From SZUA-430 sp964547645 (GTDB lineage Bacteria > Pseudomonadota > Alphaproteobacteria > Micropepsales > Micropepsaceae): a stretch of DNA of 64,000 bases. The DNA is taken from positions 13,645-77,644 of the forward strand of contig CAZJOM010000008.1 of assembly GCA_964547645.1 (NCBI GenBank), written 5' to 3'. Positions 58,552 through 64,000 of this stretch are shown piece by piece. The position numbers were made by a program, and so were the translations under genes. The notes under the pieces are model-generated. The model saw only the letters and a program-made list of their open reading frames with translations. It did no database searches and had not been told where the DNA came from. Every line of letters begins with the position of its first letter. The first letter of the stretch is position 1.

Positions 58552-59580
58552 CTATTTGTTCAGCAGGCGGTCGATGCCGGTGCCGTGAAGGATACCGTCG
58601 ACGGCTGTGCGGTCTTTGCCGGACAGGTCCGCGTAGGCGTTGCGGATCCACTGCAGGCATTTGGCCTGGTACGGAAAGGTCTGCTGCTTCCAGGGTTTGC
58701 CGTCGATTTCGGTTTCAAATGTCTCGGCACCGGTGGCGATCGCCTTGGCGTTGGCGATGAGCGCGGGGACATAGACGCGGCCGAATTCCTGTAGCAGCGC
58801 GACGATCGTCGCGGGCATGTTCGCCGGATCGAGCCAATCGCTCTCTTTCGGTTCAAGGCCTGAGAGGTCCTCTGTGACTTCGACCCAGGCGTAGACGCGC
58901 GGCGCCTTCCTCATCGTCAACGCCATCGGCGTCGGATCAAAGTGGGTGAGGGCGGTCAATTGGCCGAACATCGCGAAGTCGCTGGCGCCCGGGCGGTTGC
59001 CCATCAGGTAGGGGTACGCCTTCAAGTGCGCGTTGAAGAGATCGAGAAAGCGCTCGTAACTCGCCTCGATGACTGGCGCGGTCGTGTTGTTCGATCCGAC
59101 GACGTAGAGGCGCGAGATCTGGCGGTCCATGATGAACTTTTTCATCTGCGCCATCTGCTCATCGCCGGCCGAGATGTTCGACCAGCGGGGCAGGATGTCG
59201 CCCGCCTTGTCGGCGTCGGCCGGGTAGTGCCAGCGATAGTGGAACATCGCTTTGGTCAGCCATTCGTCGGCGTAATCTTCGAGCAGGTAGTCGATGAACG
59301 CGGTGACCGGATGCGGCGGCAGGACCGAACGGCCCTCGAACTCGCGCTCCAGGCGGCGGATCAACGGCGAGGAGTCGACGACCGCCTCAAGCTCACCCTT
59401 GTCGTTCGGCAGGTAGAAGGTCGGCAGCAGTTGCACCTTCGGTTTCGGCAGGTGCGAGGGGCCGCCCATGCCGAACTGCAAGAGCTTGTAAGGAATGCGC
59501 CGGTAGCGCAGTAGCGCCACCATCTTGCGGGTATAGGGCGAGCCGGGGGCGCCGTTCAGCGTGATCGGGGTTGGGATCAT
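58552..59580 (-). CDS. glutathione S-transferase-like protein
   Basis: 342 residues from MIPTPITLNGAPGSPYTRKM at 59580, overlapping the previous stop (ATGA). The N-terminal thioredoxin-like GST domain (residues 5-85: SPYTRKMVALLRYRRIPY, VQLLPTFYLPNDKG, VVDSSPLIRRLE) precedes an enlarged helical C-terminal part with MGNRPGASDFAMFGQLT, the GST C-domain signature. Longer than classical GSTs (about 210), so it belongs to an extended subgroup. Pairing with a 2-hydroxychromene isomerase-like protein, itself a GST-kappa relative, suggests glutathione-linked chemistry on an aromatic or xenobiotic compound. Confidence 0.82.
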   Translation of the reverse strand: MIPTPITLNGAPGSPYTRKMVALLRYRRIPYKLLQFGMGGPSHLPKPKVQLLPTFYLPNDKGELEAVVDSSPLIRRLEREFEGRSVLPPHPVTAFIDYLLEDYADEWLTKAMFHYRWHYPADADKAGDILPRWSNISAGDEQMAQMKKFIMDRQISRLYVVGSNNTTAPVIEASYERFLDLFNAHLKAYPYLMGNRPGASDFAMFGQLTALTHFDPTPMALTMRKAPRVYAWVEVTEDLSGLEPKESDWLDPANMPATIVALLQEFGRVYVPALIANAKAIATGAETFETEIDGKPWKQQTFPYQAKCLQWIRNAYADLSGKDRTAVDGILHGTGIDRLLNK

Positions 59581-60707
59581 TGTTTCACCTGTTGAAGTTC
59601 TTGCTCGATCGCCCAAAGGCGGTCTTGGCCCCAGTGCGGGCGGTTGCTGTTGACACGGAACGAGGGCACGCCCCAGAGGCCGAGGGCGAACAGTTCCTCG
59701 CGGTTGGCTTCGGCGACTTTGCGCCAGCTTTCGTCTTTGAGCGCCTTGGCGATCAGTTCGCGCGATACGTCCGCGCGTGCCGCAATCTCATTGAGGCCGG
59801 CGTCGGTGCCGGCGTCGATGCCTTCGGCGAAGACGCCACGCAGGAATGATTCCGCGAACGCGGGGCCTTTGCCGACTTGGATGGCTTGATGGAGGACGGC
59901 GAGGCCGCGTTCCGTCGGTTTGCCCACGGGATCGACGACTTTGCCGAACGGCAGACCCAGACGCTCGGCCTCGCGTTTCGTGTCGAGCACGATGTACATG
60001 CGTTTTGGCCCCGGCACCGGCAGGCCCCGCATGACCATCGGCAGCACGAAGCGCAGGCGCAGCGTTGCGCCGTAGTGCTCGGCGAGCTTTTGCACGCGCG
60101 CGGCGGCGATATAGGTGTAGGGACTGCGAAACGAGAGGAAGTAGTCGAGCGTTGCACCCTTTGCGCTGCCGCGCGCGCCGGAGAACGTGACCTCCTTCAC
60201 GGGTGCGATGAGTGCTGTGCCGCCCTTCTTGGCGAGTCCGGCATCGCGCAGACGTTCTTCGAGGAAGTGCAGGCGATCGACGCCCCAGTACCACTCGCCC
60301 TCGAAATAGAACATCGCACTGAGATAGTGACCGAGTTTTTTGCGCAGCGCGTCGCCGGTGTCCGCGCCTTTGGGCGTTGCTTCGGGTGCCGGGTATCGCA
60401 GCCCGTGCGCGCGGGCGAGTAGCGCGGCATCTGCGTCGGCCAGTTTGATGAGGCGTTCGTATTCCGGCGCCGCGGCCTTATCGGGCGGTGAGACGATGTG
60501 CGACGTGATCTCGACTTTGTAGGCATCGCTCAGGGCGGGCAGTAGTTGGGCCGCAAGTTGCGAGTAGGGATCGTCAGGCTGGTGGAAGTAATGGACGACG
60601 GCCGTGCCGCCGAATGTGCGGCCGAGACCGTTCCAGCCGCGGCGCAAGTTGCGCAAGGCCGGGCTGGTGATAGTCGAAGAAATGGAGCGGCTGATGGCGG
60701 CGCGCAA
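59577..60707 (-). CDS. tandem DsbA-fold protein (2-hydroxychromene-2-carboxylate isomerase-like)
   Basis: 376 residues from the TTG at 60707 (AAAGG 6 nt upstream); the longer frame to 60815 would run through a perfect inverted repeat and is unlikely. Two DsbA/HCCA-like domains: the first with VVHYFHQPDDPYSQLAAQL (about 38-150), the second with LDYFLSFRSPYTYIAAARV, RFVLPMVMRGLPVPGPKRMY, DVSRELIAKALKD and LWGVPSFRVNSNRPHWGQDR (about 165-370). The SPYTY pattern in place of a CxxC fits GST-kappa/HCCA isomerases, which use glutathione. Co-transcribed with the GST-like gene by ATGA overlap. Confidence 0.8.
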   Translation of the reverse strand: MRAAISRSISSTITSPALRNLRRGWNGLGRTFGGTAVVHYFHQPDDPYSQLAAQLLPALSDAYKVEITSHIVSPPDKAAAPEYERLIKLADADAALLARAHGLRYPAPEATPKGADTGDALRKKLGHYLSAMFYFEGEWYWGVDRLHFLEERLRDAGLAKKGGTALIAPVKEVTFSGARGSAKGATLDYFLSFRSPYTYIAAARVQKLAEHYGATLRLRFVLPMVMRGLPVPGPKRMYIVLDTKREAERLGLPFGKVVDPVGKPTERGLAVLHQAIQVGKGPAFAESFLRGVFAEGIDAGTDAGLNEIAARADVSRELIAKALKDESWRKVAEANREELFALGLWGVPSFRVNSNRPHWGQDRLWAIEQELQQVKQ

Positions 60708-60720
60708 GGAAGGCCTTTCT

Positions 60721-60751
60721 AAGATAGTGGCAGTTACAATGCCACTATCTT
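60721..60751. promoter_or_regulatory. perfect 12-bp inverted repeat, candidate operator
   Basis: AAGATAGTGGCA and TGCCACTATCTT flank a 7-bp spacer, 13 bp before the start of the tandem DsbA-fold gene on the minus strand. The long perfect symmetry fits a dimeric repressor (TetR, MarR or HxlR type) site overlapping the promoter or leader. No regulator gene is adjacent. Confidence 0.65.
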
Positions 60752-60771
60752 TCGTGCGCTGCAAGTCGAAA

Positions 60772-61188
60772 TCAGGCGAGGGTTTTGCGCATGAGCGTGG
60801 GGGCCGCGACCTCATCGTAGCCGAGCTTGCGGTAGAAATTTGCCGCGTTGCGCGTGTGGAGCGCTACGGACGCTAGCCCTTGCGAGCGGGCCCATTGCTC
60901 GGCTTCGGCCATGAGGGCGCGGCCAACGCCCGTGTTGCGCTTGGTCGCGTCGACGGCGATCGACTGCACGACAAGCTCACACGGTTTCTCCAAGGCTGGG
61001 CGAATGAAGGCGTGGGCGACGCCGACGACGGCGGCCTGCTCCTCAAAGACCCAAACACAATGATCGGCTTTTCCTGCGAGCTTGGCGAGGCGGTCGCCAA
61101 GGATAGCTGGCGTCAGGGCTTTGTCGAGCGCGGTCAGAAGGCGGGCCGCAGCCGGGATATCGGCTGCGGCCAAGAGGCGGATTGTCAC
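60772..61188 (-). CDS. GNAT-family N-acetyltransferase
   Basis: 138 residues from the GTG at 61188, which overlaps the stop of the upstream hydrolase gene (GTGA). GNAT fold: IRLLAAADIPAAARLL, CVWVFEEQAAVVGVAHAFI, ELVVQSIAVDATKRNTGVGR (acetyl-CoA loop KRNTGVGRAL) and NAANFYRKLGYDEV. It transfers an acetyl group to an unknown amine. The translated region extending to 61566 is an artefact inside the hydrolase gene. Confidence 0.9.
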   Translation of the reverse strand: MTIRLLAAADIPAAARLLTALDKALTPAILGDRLAKLAGKADHCVWVFEEQAAVVGVAHAFIRPALEKPCELVVQSIAVDATKRNTGVGRALMAEAEQWARSQGLASVALHTRNAANFYRKLGYDEVAAPTLMRKTLA

Positions 61189-62093
61189 TTGAAACCCTTG
61201 ACGAGCAGGCCTGCGCTCAGGAAGTGGTCGAGTGCGTCTTGGTCGTGGCCGGGCATCAGTTCGACGTGCGGTTCGGCTTGGGTGAGGCGTTTGAACTCCG
61301 CGAGTTCCAGCATGACCTGGTCGCGGTCTTCGTTCAGGAACCACCAGGTGACGAGGCGGGCACGTTCGCGGACTTGTTCGACGTTGCGACGCTTCCAGGC
61401 GACGTCGCCGAGGAACAGCATCTCCGCGCCGTCGGCGCGCTTGACGTACACGAGTTGGCTGCCGGGCGTGTGGCCCGGTGACTTGATCAGCACGACGCCT
61501 GGGGCGACCGCGGCGTAGTGATCGTACTCGAACGGCTGATAGCCATCGAGCGCGCCGGCGGGCCACTTCAGCGGTTGCATGTAGCGCTCTTCGGCGATTT
61601 GCTCTTTGGTGAGTTTCGTCTTGCCGAGCAGCTGCTTCAAGTTCGGTTGGCCGACCAAGCCGCCGATGTGGTCGAAGTGTTCGTGGGTAATCACGATCAG
61701 CGAGGTCGCGTTCAATGCCGCTGTGATGCGCCCGTAGGCGTCGGCATCGAACATCTTGAGTTGACTCTTGTCCGGTACATTCGGGACCCCGGTGTCGACG
61801 ATCACGGTGCGGTCGGCGTAGACGAGCTGGTAGGACGACATCGGCATCGAGTCCTGATCCCAGCTGTCGCCGGTCATGATCGCGGCCTTCGGAAAGTCGA
61901 CGGAGGCGACCGTCTCCACGCGGACTTCGGTTGGTTTGTCGCCGGGTAGCGAATCCGCGAGGCGGCGGACTTCCGCCATGTCGATCGCGTAACTGCCGTT
62001 CGATGGCATGTGATTTTCTACGATGAGCCAGTAATAGGCCCCCGCAGCCACGACGACGAGCGTCAGGAATATGTATCCAAGCCAGCGCAACAT
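61185..62093 (-). CDS. metallo-beta-lactamase-fold hydrolase, membrane-anchored
   Basis: 302 residues. An N-terminal membrane segment (YIFLTLVVVAAGAYYWLIV) puts the domain in the periplasm. Metal motifs: LIVITHEHFDHIGGLVGQ (HxHxDH), the third His in KSPGHTPGSQLVYV, Asp in EMLFLGDVAW and His in VELMPGHDQDALDHFL. Closest in pattern to glyoxalase II-like or lactonase-like MBL enzymes; the substrate cannot be read. Translationally coupled to the acetyltransferase gene and divergent from the phytanoyl-CoA dioxygenase-like gene (66 bp apart). Confidence 0.9.
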   Translation of the reverse strand: MLRWLGYIFLTLVVVAAGAYYWLIVENHMPSNGSYAIDMAEVRRLADSLPGDKPTEVRVETVASVDFPKAAIMTGDSWDQDSMPMSSYQLVYADRTVIVDTGVPNVPDKSQLKMFDADAYGRITAALNATSLIVITHEHFDHIGGLVGQPNLKQLLGKTKLTKEQIAEERYMQPLKWPAGALDGYQPFEYDHYAAVAPGVVLIKSPGHTPGSQLVYVKRADGAEMLFLGDVAWKRRNVEQVRERARLVTWWFLNEDRDQVMLELAEFKRLTQAEPHVELMPGHDQDALDHFLSAGLLVKGFK

Positions 62094-62159
62094 TGTGATC
62101 TCCCCGATGACGGTCCGTTAGGCTAGACTTTGGCGAACGCTATTGGCCAGGAGTTTCGA

Positions 62160-62954
62160 ATGGATAAGGCAGCGCATGTCGCGCGAATTCGCCGGGACGG
62201 ATACACGATTGTGGAGAATGCGATCGAACCCGGACTGATCGACGAGTTGAATGCTGCGCTGCAGCGTCTTGAGCGTGAGCTCGACGCGAAGCCGGCGATG
62301 AACGGGTTTGAGGGACACAAGACGGTCCGGATCTACAACCTGCTGGCCTTTGGCGCGCCATTTACGAGCGTGCCGGTGCATGGGTCGGTTCTTCCGATCG
62401 TCGAGGAGATTCTCGATCCGGGGTGTCTGGTCTCGTCGCTGTCGTCGATCGCGATCGATGCGGGCGAGATTGCGCAGCCGATCCACGCCGACGACATGGT
62501 GATGCCGCTGGCCAAGCCGCACATTCCGGTCGTTTGTAATTCGATGTGGGCGCTGACGGACTTCACGGATGCGAACGGCGCGACGCGGTTGGTGCCGGGA
62601 AGTCATGTGAAGGACAATCCCGTCTACGGCGGCACCTACGACACGATTCCGGCCGAGATGAAGAAGGGCAGCGTGCTCATCTGGGACGGCGCGCTTTGGC
62701 ACGGCGGCGGGGCGAACCAGACCGACAAAAGGCGCACGGGGATTGCAATGAACTACTGCGCCGGTTTCATCCGGCAGCAGGAGAACCAGCAATTGGGGCT
62801 GAAGCCGTCATTGGTGAAGACCTTTTCGCCGCGGCTGCAGGAGTTGGTCGGCTACGGCGTCTATCGCGGGCTGATCGGGCACATCGATAAGAAGAGCCCA
62901 GCGCAGGTGCTGGGTGCGGCGGATGGGTTTCAGTCGATTTGGGAGAAGACGTAG
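62160..62954 (+). CDS. phytanoyl-CoA dioxygenase (PhyH)-family protein
   Basis: 264 residues from MDKAAHVARIRRDGY, with AGGAG 6-7 nt upstream. Fe(II)/2-oxoglutarate-dependent oxygenase fold: RRDGYTIVENAIEP at the N-terminus, the iron ligands His and Asp in AQPIHADDMVMP, the distal His in ALWHGGGANQTD and the 2-oxoglutarate Arg in KRRTGIAMNYCAGF, with LVPGSHVKDNP before it. It hydroxylates a small molecule; the class ranges from PhyH to ectoine or halogenation-type enzymes, so the substrate is open. Confidence 0.9.
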   Translation: MDKAAHVARIRRDGYTIVENAIEPGLIDELNAALQRLERELDAKPAMNGFEGHKTVRIYNLLAFGAPFTSVPVHGSVLPIVEEILDPGCLVSSLSSIAIDAGEIAQPIHADDMVMPLAKPHIPVVCNSMWALTDFTDANGATRLVPGSHVKDNPVYGGTYDTIPAEMKKGSVLIWDGALWHGGGANQTDKRRTGIAMNYCAGFIRQQENQQLGLKPSLVKTFSPRLQELVGYGVYRGLIGHIDKKSPAQVLGAADGFQSIWEKT

Positions 62955-62959
62955 CCCTA

Positions 62960-63006
62960 CCACCGTGTCGTGGTCCGCCTTCGCGGACCATGACACACAG
63001 GGGTGG
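62960..63006. repeat. REP-like palindrome
   Basis: CCACC and GGTGG form outer arms around a nearly perfect stem TGTCGTGGTCCGC/GCGGACCATGACA with a CTTC loop. It lies 5 bp after the PhyH-family gene and may act as a terminator; it looks like a dispersed intergenic palindrome known from alphaproteobacterial genomes. No second copy was noticed in this window. Confidence 0.55.
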
Positions 63007-63155
63007 AATTGCTTTCCCAATGGCCTGCGGCTTCAGTCGTGCCAAAGATTGCTGGAAACAACACGAAATTGAAAGCGCGTTGAGTGACTGGGAAAGCTAC
63101 AGTCCCGCGCAAATAGCGCCCGGCGACTCGGGTGCTGAGATCAGGAAACGCACCC

Positions 63156-64000
63156 ATGAAAACCACCCGCTATCACAAACGCACCATTGCCGGACGGCCG
63201 CTGCATACGGAGACGCAGATGCTGTCGTACGGCTACGATCCGATGTTGTCGGAGGGGGCGATCAAGCCCCCGATCTTCTTGACCTCGACGTTCGTGTTCC
63301 GGAGCGCGGAAGAGGGAAAGATCTTGTTCGACGTGATCGGCAACCGGCGCAAGGCGCCGGAAGGGCAGTCGGGCGGGCTCGTCTACTCGCGCTACAACAA
63401 CCCGAACCTCGAAATGCTCGAGGATCGCATGGCGCTGATCGACGATGCGGAGGACTGCCTCGTGTTCTCGTCGGGCATGGCGGCGATTACGACGACGTTG
63501 ATGGCGTTCTTGCGGCCCGGCGATTGCGTGGCGTTCACGAAGCCGCTCTACGGCGCCACGGCGTCGGTGATCGAAAAGTTCCTGACCGAATTCGGCGTGA
63601 AGTGGGTTGCGATCGAAGATGCGTCGTCGGTTGCGAGCATCCGGGCGTCGCTGGGCAAAGCGGACAAGGTGAAGCTGATCCTCGCCGAGACGCCGGCCAA
63701 TCCGTCGAACAAGCTTTGCGACATCGCGGCGCTTGCTGAGGTTGCACAGGAGATCGGCTCGAAGACGGGCACGAAGCCCGTCCTCGCCGTCGACAACACG
63801 ATGCTTGGCCCCGTGTTTCAGAATCCGATCAAGCACGGCGCTGACATCAACATGTACTCGCTGACGAAATATGTGGCGGGGCACAGCGATCTCGTCGCCG
63901 GTGCGATCACGGGCAGCGAGGCGGCGCTCGCGGCCATCCGAACACTGCGCGGCTGGCTCGGCTGTCAGCTCGATCCGAACTCGTGCTGGATGGTGACGCG
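63156..64000 (+). CDS. Cys/Met metabolism PLP enzyme (cystathionine gamma-synthase/methionine gamma-lyase family), 3' partial
   Basis: 281 residues are visible before the window ends. The start is ATG 63156 (MKTTRYHKRTIAGRP). Motifs: AIKPPIFLTSTFVFRSAEEG, VYSRYNNPNLEMLEDRMALI, CLVFSSGMAAITTTLMAFL (SSGMAA), ETPANPSNKLCDI, VDNTMLGPVFQNPIKHG and the PLP Lys in NMYSLTKYVAGHSDLVAG. An insert (GNRRKAPEGQSGGL) before the YSR motif is a feature of one alphaproteobacterial subgroup usually annotated as cystathionine gamma-synthase family. Whether it builds or degrades sulfur amino acids is not decidable here. About a third of the protein lies beyond the edge. Confidence 0.92.
   Translation, partial: MKTTRYHKRTIAGRPLHTETQMLSYGYDPMLSEGAIKPPIFLTSTFVFRSAEEGKILFDVIGNRRKAPEGQSGGLVYSRYNNPNLEMLEDRMALIDDAEDCLVFSSGMAAITTTLMAFLRPGDCVAFTKPLYGATASVIEKFLTEFGVKWVAIEDASSVASIRASLGKADKVKLILAETPANPSNKLCDIAALAEVAQEIGSKTGTKPVLAVDNTMLGPVFQNPIKHGADINMYSLTKYVAGHSDLVAGAITGSEAALAAIRTLRGWLGCQLDPNSCWMVT

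Noticed and set aside
63007..63155. SAM-type riboswitch upstream of the Cys/Met PLP enzyme
   Set aside because: A GCGCG/CGCGC hairpin with inner GACTG/CAGTC arms is present near 63078-63115, but none of the conserved SAM-II or SAM-SAH pseudoknot sequences could be matched.

Overview
The window is about 64 kb of high-GC (roughly 60-65%) chromosomal DNA from a member of the Alphaproteobacteria. The evidence is a DUF1491 gene, an FdsGBA-FdhD-FdsD formate dehydrogenase, system I cytochrome c maturation genes, the order ccmE-degP-response regulator-kinase followed by glnE (remembered from rhizobial cyc-degP-glnE loci), and a large TonB-dependent receptor of the kind common in Caulobacterales, Sphingomonadales and Micropepsales-like lineages. 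I cannot fix the order or genus. The sequence is a draft scaffold: two 100-N runs sit between identical 55-bp copies of flanking sequence. Collapsing each copy pair restores an intact reading frame (mobA and ppx), so both gaps look like assembly joins.

Left end (1-11.7 kb): remnant or right arm of a podovirus-like prophage. It has a tail nozzle protein, an unrecognised 390-aa protein, and a lysis-like set that includes an M15 endolysin missing its N-terminus. A second holin/lipoprotein set lies at 8.3-9.1 kb. Between the two sits a signalling cassette: a single-domain receiver, a hybrid histidine kinase and a degenerate GGDEF-EAL-like protein. A membrane histidine kinase, a DUF4440 lipoprotein and tRNA-Pro(CGG) follow; the tRNA 3' end faces the phage genes.

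11.8-25 kb: an SMP-30-like protein on the plus strand, then a long minus-strand block running from ccmF to a CinY-like protein: ccmF-ccmG-ccmH-ccmI, tRNA-Gln(CTG), fdsG-fdsB-fdsA-fdhD-fdsD-mobA, and the CinY-like gene. These make c-type cytochromes and an NAD-dependent molybdenum formate dehydrogenase together with its cofactor enzymes.

25-42 kb: mostly housekeeping. ppx/gppA, rlmE, a class A acid phosphatase, guaB, an RsmB-like methyltransferase, ccmE (separated from the other ccm genes), a Do-type protease, an OmpR-type two-component system, a UMF1-family transporter, a fumarylacetoacetase-family enzyme, an HU protein and glnE.

42-52 kb: envelope functions. A TonB-domain periplasmic protein next to a TonB-dependent receptor, a divergent Mpl-like ligase/LD-carboxypeptidase pair that fits peptidoglycan recycling, a FecR-domain protein with a hairpin-rich 680-bp upstream region, and a cellulose-synthase-like membrane protein with a PilZ domain whose glycosyltransferase motifs are all lost.

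52-64 kb: metabolic and accessory enzymes. DUF1491, an alpha/beta hydrolase, a sugar-acid dehydratase, a formylglycine-generating enzyme beside a Cys-type sulfatase, a GST-like protein with a tandem DsbA/2-hydroxychromene isomerase-like protein preceded by a perfect 12-bp inverted repeat, a GNAT acetyltransferase, a metallo-beta-lactamase-fold hydrolase, a phytanoyl-CoA dioxygenase-like protein and the start of a Cys/Met-metabolism PLP enzyme. No rRNA, CRISPR array, transposase or integrase was seen. The most unusual content is the set of degenerate cyclic-di-GMP-type proteins (the GGDEF-EAL-like protein at 6.7 kb and the PilZ pseudo-synthase at 50-52 kb), the structured region upstream of the FecR gene, and the two closable assembly gaps.
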